DNA of 64,000 nucleotides from Blautia sp. (GCA_017475035.1 JAFVGK010000117.1:1-64000), one strand, 5' to 3'. Positions 25,602 through 34,311 are shown, counted from the stretch's first letter. The notes: generated from the letters alone by a model not told the origin. Made by a program: numbers and translations.

Positions 25602-25937
25602 ATATAAATGACAGCATCGACAAAAGCCTGATTTTATGGAGCGTTTCGCACCAGAGCTGCTCTTAGGATTGCCACGTAATAAATGGATCCATTCTCGCGT
25701 CTGAATCACTGTATGCTGATTTGTAACAAGCTCTGTTTCAGCGAGAGAGAAACCAAAAGAACGATACATTCTGGCACGTACCAGAGAGGTGATATCCAGA
25801 TAAGAGTATTTCCTGTAACTGTTCTCGTCTGTTCGTCTGGAAGAGATAATACCTGCTCTTTCGTAGCTTCGTATTCCTTCGATGGAAAGCCCTAAAAGCT
25901 TCGCCACCTTTCCGATTGAGTATTCTGCTTTTGCCAT
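25575..25937 (-). pseudogene. Truncated MerR-family regulator
   Basis: The N-terminal 75 residues are a good MerR winged helix (AEYSIGKVAKLLGLSIEGIRSYERAGII, then YSYLDITSLVRARMYRSFGFSLAET). The coiled-coil linker and effector domain are missing. After about residue 85 the frame becomes a Lys/Ser/Cys-rich tail and ends inside the terminator stem at 25570-25601. A 3' truncation is the simplest reading, although a short DNA-binding protein could still be made. The true start is the ATG at 25937, because the in-frame TTG upstream overlaps the GGAGGAG ribosome binding site donated by R1 copy 6. Confidence 0.65.
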
Positions 25938-25949
25938 TACGATTTTCTC

Positions 25950-25998
25950 TCCTCCCAAGACGAAGTTTTGTACGCTGACTCAATGGTCACGGGTGCCG
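25950..25998 (-). repeat. R1 repeat, 3' half (copy 6)
   Basis: CCGTGACCATTGAGTCA, CAAAACTTCGTCTTG and GGGAGGAG directly before the MerR fragment. The 5' half of the element is missing. Confidence 0.75.
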
Positions 25999-26013
25999 GA
26001 CATATGGACCTTT

Positions 26014-26640
26014 TCACGCTATATCCCGTGGCATTAAAACAATCACCTGATACTCCGGCATCTGGTCCGTCGAGATCCAGCTGTCCTCCATTACATGTAC
26101 CGAGTCCATATGCTTTGTAAAATCCTTCACCGTTGAGATCACATCAAAGCCAAACCTTCCCTTGCTGTCCCGATAATGCATGGGAATCACCAGCCTCGGC
26201 TTTATCAGCTGTACCAGTTTGGCTGCCTGTTTCCCGTCGATTGTAAAATGACCGCCCACCGGGATCAGACACACATCAAGGCCTCTCAGCTTTTGGATCT
26301 GCTCTTCCTCCGGTTCACATCCAAGGTCTCCCAGATGCGCGAGACGGATATCCCCGTCATTTACGATGTGGATGGTGTTCGGTCCGCGCTTCGCGCCTTT
26401 CACCTCGTCATGCCAGGTTTCCATTTTCTCAACAGTGAAAGGACATGTCTGCCCTTCCCCGATCTTTATAAGACTCCTCGCGTTATGGTCGCCATGCTCA
26501 TGGCTGCACAGAACCATATCCGCGCTTTCCCTGAGCGGCTTCAGTCCGGGAACAAATCCATCCTCGTAGGGATCCGTGATAATCGTATACCCCTTGCTCT
26601 CAATCTTAAAACAGGAATGACCGATCCATGTTATTTTCAT
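26014..26640 (-). CDS. Metallo-beta-lactamase-fold hydrolase (UPF0173-like)
   Basis: A 208-residue cytoplasmic MBL-fold protein. The metal site is seen in WIGHSCFKIE at the N-terminus, CSHEHGDHN (HxHxDH) near residue 46, a later Asp/His region (HLGDLG near residue 101) and MHYRDS near residue 155. This matches the UPF0173/UlaG-like branch of small MBL hydrolases, whose substrates are mostly unknown. The start has GAGGAGG, part of a worn R1 repeat, ahead of it. It is not obviously co-transcribed with a functional neighbour. Confidence 0.85.
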   Translation of the reverse strand: MKITWIGHSCFKIESKGYTIITDPYEDGFVPGLKPLRESADMVLCSHEHGDHNARSLIKIGEGQTCPFTVEKMETWHDEVKGAKRGPNTIHIVNDGDIRLAHLGDLGCEPEEEQIQKLRGLDVCLIPVGGHFTIDGKQAAKLVQLIKPRLVIPMHYRDSKGRFGFDVISTVKDFTKHMDSVHVMEDSWISTDQMPEYQVIVLMPRDIA

Positions 26641-26644
26641 ACCG

Positions 26645-26733
26645 TACCTCCTCTTACAATGAAAAAAGTAAACCGAAATGCCTTCCGAATGACGATTCTG
26701 CTTTTTTCACCTTATCATTTTTTTGTCTCTATG
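26645..26733 (-). repeat. R1 repeat, degenerate (copy 7)
   Basis: Recognisable parts are GAGAC, GCAGAATCGTCATTCGGAAG and the final GAGGAGG before the MBL gene. The hairpins have decayed. The rest of the gap up to 27090 holds no feature I can support. Confidence 0.55.
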
Positions 26734-27090
26734 TCCAGCAGAAGACTGATTTTATCTTCGACGCCAATACTCGCGAGACCAATTATATGGGCTTTTCCAC
26801 TTAATACCGCGGTATATGCGGAAGTACTAAAATATCCGTTCCGGTTATTAAGTACTTCCAGTATAACTGTCGAAGCCAAACAGAACGGATTTTTGTTCGT
26901 GAATCACCCCCGGTTTCCATGACATCGGTTTTTTAATCTTCTTTCTTAAATTATTAATCGACTTTTAATCTTGCATAAAGGACATACTTAAGTTCATGGA
27001 GTACTATAAGCCCATCAAATGAAACAAACAAATGACTGCACGGGACAACGAACAAGCAAACGTCCCTCATCAGAAAGGAAGGTCACGATT

Positions 27091-27612
27091 ATGGATATGG
27101 ATATGATGAACAAAGTTGAAATGCTCAGAGAGAAAGCAAATATCACATACGAGGAAGCCAAGAGAGTGCTTGATGAAGCTGACGGCGATCTGCTTGAGGC
27201 GATGATCCTTCTTGAAAGGCGCGGAAAGGTGAGAAAACCGGAGACGGATATCGCTCCATTTGTCGAAGAAGATACCGCTTCTGAAGAAAAGAATAAGACA
27301 AAGGAAAAGGCTGCAGACGAAAAGAAGGATAAGAAAGTGAAAAACACCATGAAGAAAATTATGAACGTTCTGAAAAACAATTCATTCTGCATCTACCGGA
27401 AAGGGGAAGAACTTTTTAAAATGCCGGTCTGGGCATTTGCACTGATTTTGTTCTTCTTCTGGGAGCCGGTTATCCCGATTATGATCATCGCGTTATTCTT
27501 TGATGTGAGATATGCTTTCACCGGAAAGGATGATCTGTCCGGAGCGAACAGATTTATGGATAAGGCAGGCGAAATGGCAGATGAAATGAGCAGTGAGTTC
27601 AAGACCGCATAA
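27091..27612 (+). CDS. DUF4342-type protein with UBA-like domain and membrane segment
   Basis: A 173-residue protein with three parts. The N-terminal UBA/NAC-like three-helix region (LREKANITYEEAKRVLDEADGDLLEAMILLE, residues 7-38) is followed by a charged Lys/Glu linker (about 45-85). The C-terminus has a hydrophobic segment (AFALILFFFWEPVIPIMIIALFF near residue 120) preceded by the family's basic patch. DUF4342 proteins are widespread in Clostridia and have no established function. The start at 27091 follows GGAAGG. It stands alone, closed by the terminator at 27716-27763. Confidence 0.8.
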   Translation: MDMDMMNKVEMLREKANITYEEAKRVLDEADGDLLEAMILLERRGKVRKPETDIAPFVEEDTASEEKNKTKEKAADEKKDKKVKNTMKKIMNVLKNNSFCIYRKGEELFKMPVWAFALILFFFWEPVIPIMIIALFFDVRYAFTGKDDLSGANRFMDKAGEMADEMSSEFKTA

Positions 27613-27623
27613 CATCCAATAAG

Positions 27624-27708
27624 ATAGAGTGAGGCGAAGCTTCCACACTGCCCTCTTCCGGGACGCCTGCCACCGACAGGTGACAGCTTCCTTCGGGAGG
27701 CTCTGGGA
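27624..27708 (+). repeat. R2 repeat, copy 3 (degenerate)
   Basis: It retains GAGGCGAAG, CTGCCCTC, GCCACCGACAGGTGAC and TTCCTTCGGGAGGC in the same order as the other R2 copies. Confidence 0.65.
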
Positions 27709-27715
27709 TATCCAA

Positions 27716-27763
27716 CAAAAGGTCATGCAGAAATTAGCGCGCTCATTTCTGCATGACCTTTTG
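27716..27763. terminator. Bidirectional terminator
   Basis: CAAAAGGTCATGCAGAAAT pairs with its complement across a GC-rich loop, between the convergent DUF4342 and PEP-synthase-like genes. Confidence 0.85.
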
Positions 27764-27776
27764 TCACCTGAATCAT

Positions 27777-30359
27777 TCATCGAATCCGCAAAATTGTTTT
27801 CTCCTGTTTCAGATCGTGATACAGCTCACACCCTCTTGCTTCCGTATTCCATACTTTCACGATCCCTTCAACAGGGTTCTTTCCGTCAGGCTCCCAAAAC
27901 TCTTGTGTAATATCAGAGAAGCCGTGAAGCATTTCCGGCCTCCAGATTCTTGTGCTTTCTTTGGAAAAAACCGCGGTATAAAGGATATCTGCCTCTACCA
28001 GATCCTGAAAAAAATGACTTCCATAGGATAATTCCGGATTATAGCCTATGGATCTTTCTTCTACCTCACAAATCACCTCAAACTCGCTGATATCCGCAAA
28101 AACGGTTGGCACCCCAAGCTCCGGAGACGATGTGCCGATCCTGCCGGGAGCAATCAGCATCATCTTTTTCCCTTTTCCCCTGTATGACCAGTTGACCTTC
28201 CGAATAAAATCTGCGGCCTCCGGTTTACGGGCATAGGGCATCTGATAGTAGGAAACGGGATCAATATACACAATTCTGTCTATCGAAATGCTTCTGGAAA
28301 GCCCCATCGATGAACCGGTTGTCTCCATGATAATATTCTCTTCGGGAATATCATCCGGTATCCGGATCGTCCCTGTATCCTTAAAAGCCTGCAGCGGTCT
28401 GCACTGAAGAAGATTGATACAGTATTCTCCGTCATCTGCCAGATTAATCGTAAATTCTGTATCCACCGGGTGATGGTATTCATGCTCCAGAAGACGCAGG
28501 ATGCTCCCCATCTGTTCCATCAGTTTTTGATTCTTTACCAGCCCCTTGCATGAAATAAAGCGGACATCACGTGTAATTCCCTGCTCCCTAAGCCTGTTTT
28601 CAACCTCATAATCATGCTCCAGAAGAATATTCTTCAGGTAAGAAGGCAGCTGAGGTTCTACCGCTCCAAGCTCCATCCTGGTCAGGCAATGCTGTTTCAC
28701 GTCCATTGCTTCAACCTTTTTCTGAGAATACTGATGTTTCTCAGCTATTGTCGTGGACGGCGATGCTTCCGGGCAGCTCAGAGAAACCAGTCTTGGGTAT
28801 GAGCCTTCCGTGCGGTCAACCGCGGAGGTCCCTAAGCCCATGACAAGCCGCAGCATGCCGGCTGACGGATCAATATCCGCCAGAAACCGGTACGGACTGT
28901 AAGAATAACCCACGCCTGCCGCACAGGGCATATAATAGGCACCATAGTAAGAGCCGGACACCCTCTGTACCAGCAGGGCCATCTGCTCATCTCTCTCATC
29001 CAGCCCCCTGCGCTTGCGATAGTCCAAAGCAGACAGGCTCATTGTGCTGGCATACACCGTACGTATGGCATCCTCAAATTCCTGTAAGCGTTCCTCCATC
29101 GTTCCCCTGTTTGCGCAGAAGACAGATTCATATTTCCCGGCAAACGCATTGTCAAAGCCATCCTCCAGAATACTGCTGGAACGTACAATATACGGATCCT
29201 GCCCGTAATATTCCAGAATACTGCGGAACCGGTCTTTCATTTCTTCCGAAAACTCACCATGCTTCAGGTGATCCGCAAATTCTTCCGCAAGTGTAAAATA
29301 CTCATCACTTGTCCTCTGCCGAATACGAAGATCCCAAAAGCCATTGTCCACAATATATGTATAGTAAACATCAGATCCCACAAAAAAAGAATCATGGGGT
29401 TCAAGAATGTCATCCATCTCCGGATCCATGTTTCGGACGACAGCCCTGGACAAAAGCATCCCACATGCTTTTCCTCCAACCATCCCTGTACCGATCATAT
29501 GTCTGCGTACATTAAAATAATCTTCCGGTTTAAAATGCTTTGTAACAAGCTCTCGCATTTTCTCATCCCGGGTCATCATGATGCGGCACATCGTATGGCA
29601 TATATCTGTCAGGTCCATGCTGCTGTCATACAGCAGCTTTGCGGAATTGAAAAAACGGTCCCAGGAATCAATGTATTGCTCCTCCCCGGATCTTTTAAAG
29701 GTTCCCAGAAGCTGATAAAACCGGCTTGCGCGCACGCCATCCAGAACAGGCTTAAAGGATCTGTCTTTTTTATTGAAGATATGCGGCAGGAACATCGTTT
29801 CCGAATCCCTCCGCCAGACCTTTAACGGACGGACATACACCATATTCCGGTCCGAATATACATCTAAAAACAGCTGTGTGGTATTTAATATTTTTTCCAC
29901 GGCATGAAAAGAATGTTTTCCCCTGATAATCGGAAAGAAAGCCACCGTATCCAAAATGAACAAAAACGGACAGGTTACGCGGAAGAAGTTTCCCATCATA
30001 AGATCCGTAGCCCAGGCAGTCTGCAGATCAGACAGACAATCAAAAACATAAAAGGCATCTTTGCCTTCTCTTTCTATGATGTTGTGAATCTCCACAGTAA
30101 AAGTTTCAAACTGATGGGATAAAGGGATTTTTAAGGTTTTTACTTCCGGGCACTCGGAAATCAAAGGTTCATGACTTGCGAAGCGAAAATAAATGATATT
30201 TCTGTGGTCACTCTTTGCCTGCTCAATATAGGGCTCCATAAAAAGCCTGAATTCTTCCAGCTTCGATACGCGCCAGACTACATTATCTCCCAATCTGATG
30301 AAATCAAGCGCCTGATCCATATCCGGGATGCCGGATTTAATTTTCTCAAATGCCGCCAT
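27777..30359 (-). CDS. PEP/pyruvate-binding domain protein (PEP-synthase-like) with degenerate KaiC-like N-terminus
   Basis: A large cytoplasmic protein of 860 residues. The C-terminal two thirds resemble the ATP/pyruvate-binding domain of PEP synthase and PPDK: GGKACGMLLSRAV near residue 295, YIVRSSSILEDGFDNAFAGKYESVF near residue 390 and QVLVQRV-like ALLVQRVSGS near residue 460. The phosphohistidine and PEP-binding domains of true PEP synthases are not apparent. The first 200 residues begin GIPDMDQAL and contain YVFDCLSDL, which looks like a KaiC/RecA fold with Walker B but no Walker A loop. Function unknown. The start is the ATG at 30359 after AAGGTGAG. The Amt-PII gene lies 76 bases upstream in the same direction. 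Confidence 0.75.
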   Translation of the reverse strand: MAAFEKIKSGIPDMDQALDFIRLGDNVVWRVSKLEEFRLFMEPYIEQAKSDHRNIIYFRFASHEPLISECPEVKTLKIPLSHQFETFTVEIHNIIEREGKDAFYVFDCLSDLQTAWATDLMMGNFFRVTCPFLFILDTVAFFPIIRGKHSFHAVEKILNTTQLFLDVYSDRNMVYVRPLKVWRRDSETMFLPHIFNKKDRSFKPVLDGVRASRFYQLLGTFKRSGEEQYIDSWDRFFNSAKLLYDSSMDLTDICHTMCRIMMTRDEKMRELVTKHFKPEDYFNVRRHMIGTGMVGGKACGMLLSRAVVRNMDPEMDDILEPHDSFFVGSDVYYTYIVDNGFWDLRIRQRTSDEYFTLAEEFADHLKHGEFSEEMKDRFRSILEYYGQDPYIVRSSSILEDGFDNAFAGKYESVFCANRGTMEERLQEFEDAIRTVYASTMSLSALDYRKRRGLDERDEQMALLVQRVSGSYYGAYYMPCAAGVGYSYSPYRFLADIDPSAGMLRLVMGLGTSAVDRTEGSYPRLVSLSCPEASPSTTIAEKHQYSQKKVEAMDVKQHCLTRMELGAVEPQLPSYLKNILLEHDYEVENRLREQGITRDVRFISCKGLVKNQKLMEQMGSILRLLEHEYHHPVDTEFTINLADDGEYCINLLQCRPLQAFKDTGTIRIPDDIPEENIIMETTGSSMGLSRSISIDRIVYIDPVSYYQMPYARKPEAADFIRKVNWSYRGKGKKMMLIAPGRIGTSSPELGVPTVFADISEFEVICEVEERSIGYNPELSYGSHFFQDLVEADILYTAVFSKESTRIWRPEMLHGFSDITQEFWEPDGKNPVEGIVKVWNTEARGCELYHDLKQEKTILRIR

Positions 30360-30435
30360 GCAACTCACCTTCTTTCGCACTGTAATATCAATGCCCGCAT
30401 CCGGTTTCAGGAACTGTCAGGATATAAATGACACC

Positions 30436-32208
30436 TTACTCCACATCCTGTAATGCCGCAAAATCTTCTTCTCCGGTACGGATTTTCACCACTTTGCTTA
30501 CAGGATAAACAAAAATCTTTCCGTCTCCGATTTTTCCGGTATAAAGCGTTTTCTTAGCTGTTTCTATCACGCTTTCCACCGGAATCTGGCTGACAACAAC
30601 CTCCAGCTTGATCTTGGGAAGGAGGGTCATATCCATCTCAACGCCACGGTACATCTGTCCGGCTCCCTTTTCGATCCCGCAGCCGGTTACCTGCGTCACT
30701 GTTATGCCTGTTACCCCAAGCTCATTCAATGCTCTCTTGATCTTATCGTATCTCGACAGCTTCGTAATGATTACGACCTTGTTGATACCCGTATCCAGGC
30801 TTGTCCCTTTTACGCTTTCAGAGGTATTCACCACCGGCACAGCCGCTTTTCTGGCCGCTTCACTTGCTTTCTCATAATCCGAAACGCCCAGGCTGGTATT
30901 CTCGTTGGCAACCATCGCGGCACTCGTCATATCCACGATGGAAAAGCCTGCATAGGCGGATGCCAGGCCATGCTCCGTAGCATCAAGTCCTTCTATTTCT
31001 TCTTCCTCCGGTACTCTGAGTCCGACTGTTGCCCGGATGACTGAAAAGGCAAGGAAAATCGTAACGGTTGTCCACAGAGCCGTGATTCCCATTCCTCCAA
31101 GCTGCTTTAAAAGCTGTGTCAGGCCGCCTCCATAAAACACCCCTTCCCGAATGCCCGCTGTCGCAAATCCCGGAGCAGTGCCTGTTGCAAACAAGCCCAC
31201 CGCTATCGTGCCCCATACTCCGTTCAGCAAATGAACGGCAACCGCGCCAACCGGGTCATCCACATGTGCAATATTGTCATTAAACCAGACTCCGAATACA
31301 ACCAGAAGGCCTGAAACCATTCCGATTACTGCCGCTCCCGCGCAATCTGTTACATCACAGGGAGCTGTTATGGCAACAAGGCCTGCAAGGGATGCATTCA
31401 GGCATAAAGATACATCCGGCTTTCCATACTTAACCCATGTAAAGATCATGCAGACAACCGTCGCCACTGCCGGCGCAACCGTCGTTGTCAGGAAGACTGA
31501 GCCCATTGTGGGAACGTCTGTTGCCGCGGCGCCGTTAAATCCATACCATCCCAGCCAGAGAATGAAAACGCCCAAAGAAGCAATGACAAGATTGTGTCCC
31601 GGGAAAGCGTTGATTTTTGTAATTTTCCCGCTTTCATCCTTCTCATATTTCCCGATTCTCGGACCCAGCATCCAGGCCCCGATAAAGGCGCAGATTCCTC
31701 CAACCATGTGTATGCAGTTGGATCCCGCATAGTCATGGAAGCCCCACTGTGCAAGAAAACCGCCTCCCCATGTCCAATGAGCCTCGATCGGATAGATGAT
31801 GGCGGATATCACCGCGGAATAAATACAATAGCTCGAAAACCTGGTTCTCTCTGCCATCGAACCTGAAACAATCGTAGCCGTGGTCGCGCAGAATACCAGG
31901 TTAAAAACAAATGCGGAATAATTGAAGTTCCCATAGTTTGTAAATACCTCAAAGGAAAATCCACCCGCAAATCCATGTAAGATGTTTTCTCCCAGCATCA
32001 ATGACGCGCCGCAGATAAACCACATGACTGTGCCGATACAGAAATCCATCAGGTTTTTCATGATGATATTGCCCGCGTTTTTCGCCCTGGTAAAACCCGC
32101 TTCACACATGGCAAATCCGGCCTGCATCCAGAACACGAACGCGGCGCCGATCAAAAACCATACCGCGAATATCTCTCCATCCATCGCCTTCATAATCTCC
32201 TGTGTCAT
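30436..32208 (-). CDS. amt: Ammonium transporter with fused PII (GlnK) domain
   Basis: A 590-residue fusion. Residues 1-420 are an Amt channel with about eleven membrane segments. The key residues are present: the phenylalanine-gate region TATIVSGSMAERTRF, the Asp and first His in DYAGSNCIHMVGG near residue 165, and the second His in VHLLNGVWG. After a linker, residues 478-585 form a PII domain (NKVVIITKLSRYDKIKRALNELG, QMYRGVEMDMTLLPKIKLEVVV, YTGKIGDGKIFVYPV). The T-loop is shorter than in GlnB/GlnK but keeps the Tyr in MYRG. Free GlnK plugs AmtB when nitrogen is plentiful, so here the gate is probably built in. It has a strong promoter and two hairpins in its leader. Confidence 0.92.
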   Translation of the reverse strand: MTQEIMKAMDGEIFAVWFLIGAAFVFWMQAGFAMCEAGFTRAKNAGNIIMKNLMDFCIGTVMWFICGASLMLGENILHGFAGGFSFEVFTNYGNFNYSAFVFNLVFCATTATIVSGSMAERTRFSSYCIYSAVISAIIYPIEAHWTWGGGFLAQWGFHDYAGSNCIHMVGGICAFIGAWMLGPRIGKYEKDESGKITKINAFPGHNLVIASLGVFILWLGWYGFNGAAATDVPTMGSVFLTTTVAPAVATVVCMIFTWVKYGKPDVSLCLNASLAGLVAITAPCDVTDCAGAAVIGMVSGLLVVFGVWFNDNIAHVDDPVGAVAVHLLNGVWGTIAVGLFATGTAPGFATAGIREGVFYGGGLTQLLKQLGGMGITALWTTVTIFLAFSVIRATVGLRVPEEEEIEGLDATEHGLASAYAGFSIVDMTSAAMVANENTSLGVSDYEKASEAARKAAVPVVNTSESVKGTSLDTGINKVVIITKLSRYDKIKRALNELGVTGITVTQVTGCGIEKGAGQMYRGVEMDMTLLPKIKLEVVVSQIPVESVIETAKKTLYTGKIGDGKIFVYPVSKVVKIRTGEEDFAALQDVE

Positions 32209-32222
32209 AGCAGCCTCCTTTC

Positions 32223-32268
32223 AAAAAAAGAAGCGCCTTAAGAACAGCTTTCCACTGTCTTAAGACGC
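32223..32268 (-). terminator. Terminator-like hairpin directly before the Amt ribosome binding site
   Basis: On the minus strand GCGTCTTAAGACAG and CTGTTCTTAAGGCGC form the stem, followed by a run of seven T and then AAAGGAGG of the Amt gene. A terminator between promoter and gene suggests transcription attenuation. Confidence 0.75.
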
Positions 32269-32290
32269 CATTGTCTTGTCATTCAGCAAT

Positions 32291-32378
32291 AGGGCAGAGG
32301 AAGGCGAAGCCGTACCCTCTGCCCCCGGCGGGGCGCCGGTCACCTTCAGGTGACAAGATTCCTTTCGGCGCCCCTGCC
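32291..32378 (-). repeat. R2 repeat, copy 4
   Basis: Nearly identical to 21420-21508. It lies in the Amt leader between two terminator-like hairpins. The plus-strand sense matches the other copies, so in the Amt transcript it is present as the complement. Confidence 0.8.
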
Positions 32379-32380
32379 AT

Positions 32381-32416
32381 AAAAGAAAAGGCGTCCTGGA
32401 ATCAATCCAAGACGCC
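32381..32416 (-). terminator. Terminator after the HD gene, within the Amt leader
   Basis: GGCGTCTTGGA and TCCAGGACGCC pair with a 4-5-base loop and are followed by TTTTCTTTT on the minus strand. It ends the HD-protein transcript but also lies downstream of the Amt promoter. Confidence 0.75.
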
Positions 32417-32435
32417 CTTGCCTTTATGAGAATGT

Positions 32436-32464
32436 ATCATATACGAAAATCAGATTCGTGTCAA
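32436..32464 (-). promoter_or_regulatory. Strong sigma-A promoter of the Amt gene
   Basis: TTGACA (minus strand, 32459-32464) and TATGAT (32436-32441) have a 17-base spacer. It lies just beyond the HD stop codon, and transcription would begin near 32429. Confidence 0.75.
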
Positions 32465-32471
32465 GCTTTTT

Positions 32472-32939
32472 TCAGATGGAAAAGCCAAATTCCTCACACA
32501 GCTTTTCGAAACGCGCTTTCTCGTGTTCCTTTACTTCCTTAGTCGGATCCCCTAACGAATGGTGGATCACATCCGCATCCTTGAGTACTTCATCCATCGG
32601 AGAATCAATCCGGTCCTTACTGTCATGGTGCCGGACAGCCGAGCAGATAATATCTGTCTCTTCCTGATTCACAATCCCCAGATCATCAAGCACCCGCCTT
32701 GCATAATCCGCTCCTTTATGAGCGTGATCGTCGTAGGAACCGCTTTTATAAGCGTAGAGGTCATGGAGCAGACCGGCCATCGCTGCCAGTTCGGGATTCT
32801 CTCCACGCTTTTTTGCTATCATGACTGCCGCAAGAGATACTCCATGCAGATGAGCTATCGCACCGGCGTGTTTTTGGTTATCCTCCATACATTTCAAGAT
32901 TTTGTGAACCTGTTTCTGAAGATCTTTTATTCTGCTCAA
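32472..32939 (-). CDS. HD-domain phosphohydrolase
   Basis: A 155-residue soluble protein with the HD metal site: HLHGVSLAA near residue 30, AGLLHDLYAYK near residue 57, DDHAHKGADYAR near residue 70 and SAVRHHDSKD near residue 103. It ends with LKDADVIHHSLGD. Small stand-alone HD proteins of this kind are usually metal-dependent phosphohydrolases acting on nucleotides; the substrate is not evident here. The start follows AAGGAGG. A GGGGC/GCCCC hairpin and a partial R1 lie upstream. Confidence 0.85.
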   Translation of the reverse strand: MSRIKDLQKQVHKILKCMEDNQKHAGAIAHLHGVSLAAVMIAKKRGENPELAAMAGLLHDLYAYKSGSYDDHAHKGADYARRVLDDLGIVNQEETDIICSAVRHHDSKDRIDSPMDEVLKDADVIHHSLGDPTKEVKEHEKARFEKLCEEFGFSI

Positions 32940-33027
32940 TGTATCATATCCTCCTTCTTATAACTCGTGTACCCGGGGCTGAATGCCCCGGAAACACTGC
33001 ATTCTCAGTTCGAGTACACCGTACCTG

Positions 33028-33083
33028 AAATTTTTGCGGCCACGCCTGCAAAAAAACGCAGCCGCGGGCAAAATATGTCTCAT
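33028..33083 (-). repeat. R1 repeat, 5' half (copy 8)
   Basis: GAGACATATTTTGCCCGCGGCTGCG, then a T-run and GCAGGCGTGGCCGCAAAAAT. The second half is replaced by unrelated hairpins before the HD gene. Confidence 0.75.
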
Positions 33084-33094
33084 TTCTGTATGCT

Positions 33095-34303
33095 TCATGT
33101 TCCGGCCTTGTAGTTGTAAACCGGCCTGATCTGCTTCACCACTTCCACTGTAGGACCGATCTGCGACAGGATCTCATCCAGCCCCTTATAGGCCATCGGT
33201 GATTCGTCCAGAGTGCTTTTCGCTACGCAGGTGGTATAAATACCTTCCATCTCCAGTCGGAATTCCTCGACCGTCAGAGTGTTCTGTGCCGCAGTCCGGC
33301 TCAGAATCCGTCCCGCCCCATGCGGAGCAGAGCAGTTCCACTCCGGATTCCCCTTACCGACGCAGATGAGCGCGCCGTCGCGCATATTGATGGGAATCAG
33401 CAGCCGCTCTCCCTTCTGCGCGGAAACCGAACCCTTGCGCAGAATCATGTTCTCGGTATCAATATAATTATGAATGGTGGTAAACCGTTCCGTCTCCGTC
33501 AGCCCCATTCCTTCGAGGATTGTCTGTGTCATCGCCTGTCTGTTCAGAGCTGCGTACCATTGGACGATCCGCATATCATGGATATAATCCTTCAGATTCT
33601 CCCCTTCCACATACGCAAACTTCTCGGGAATGTCAGCCGGAGCAAGAAAGCTCGTTTCCAGATCCTGTAGCCCTTTTTCTATTTCCTGCTGGCGGCCTTC
33701 TGCCTTATAGCGTTCGATCAGTTCGCGGCGTGTCTCAATTGAAAGACTGTTCATCGTCTTCCATCCGAGTTTCCGGTAAAAGGTCGCCGTCTGAACACCA
33801 AGATAGCGGCTTCCTGAGTGAACCACCAGATAAAGAAATCCATCCTCGTCCCGGTCAATCTCAATGAAATGATTTCCTCCGCCGAGCGTTCCCAGGCTGA
33901 GCACAGCACGCTCCGCGTTGACCACCGTAAAACAGCGAAGCTCATTCAGATCGATCTGCGATGCCAGGGGATGGGGGGTCTTTCTGACACTCTCTCCGGA
34001 TGGAACCTGTGATCGGATTACCTGATCCAGCTTTGCAAAATCGATCTCCTTCTCCGCAAGCTTCACGGTCTCCATCCCGCATCCGATATCCACACCGACC
34101 AGATTCGGAGCAGCCTTATCCGTTATGGTCATAGTCGTTCCGATGGTGCAGCCGGTTCCCGCATGAACATCCGGCATGATCCGTATCTTCGATCCGGCAA
34201 AAAGCCGCTGATTACACATGTCCTGAAGCTGCTGCCGCGCGACTTCCTCCAGTATGTCCGTATAGCAGACAGCGGTATTATATTTTCCACGAATCTCAAT
34301 CAT
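33095..34303 (-). CDS. rtcB: RtcB-type RNA ligase
   Basis: A 402-residue GTP- and Mn-dependent ligase that joins 2',3'-cyclic phosphate or 3'-phosphate RNA ends to 5'-hydroxyl ends. The metal-binding residues are in MPDVHAG (Asp, His), VGVDIGCGM (Cys) and LGGGNHFIEID (His). The guanylated His is in NPEWNCSAPHGAGR near residue 330. All core residues appear intact. The start at 34303 follows GGGAGGAAG from R1 copy 9; the longer frame upstream lies within the repeat. No archease gene is adjacent. Confidence 0.93.
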   Translation of the reverse strand: MIEIRGKYNTAVCYTDILEEVARQQLQDMCNQRLFAGSKIRIMPDVHAGTGCTIGTTMTITDKAAPNLVGVDIGCGMETVKLAEKEIDFAKLDQVIRSQVPSGESVRKTPHPLASQIDLNELRCFTVVNAERAVLSLGTLGGGNHFIEIDRDEDGFLYLVVHSGSRYLGVQTATFYRKLGWKTMNSLSIETRRELIERYKAEGRQQEIEKGLQDLETSFLAPADIPEKFAYVEGENLKDYIHDMRIVQWYAALNRQAMTQTILEGMGLTETERFTTIHNYIDTENMILRKGSVSAQKGERLLIPINMRDGALICVGKGNPEWNCSAPHGAGRILSRTAAQNTLTVEEFRLEMEGIYTTCVAKSTLDESPMAYKGLDEILSQIGPTVEVVKQIRPVYNYKAGT

Positions 34304-34311
34304 CGGTATCA

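Noticed and set aside
32211-32464. Known riboswitch in the Amt leader
   Set aside because: I could not match the leader to a glutamine, T-box or other named riboswitch; only terminator-like hairpins and an R2 repeat are visible.
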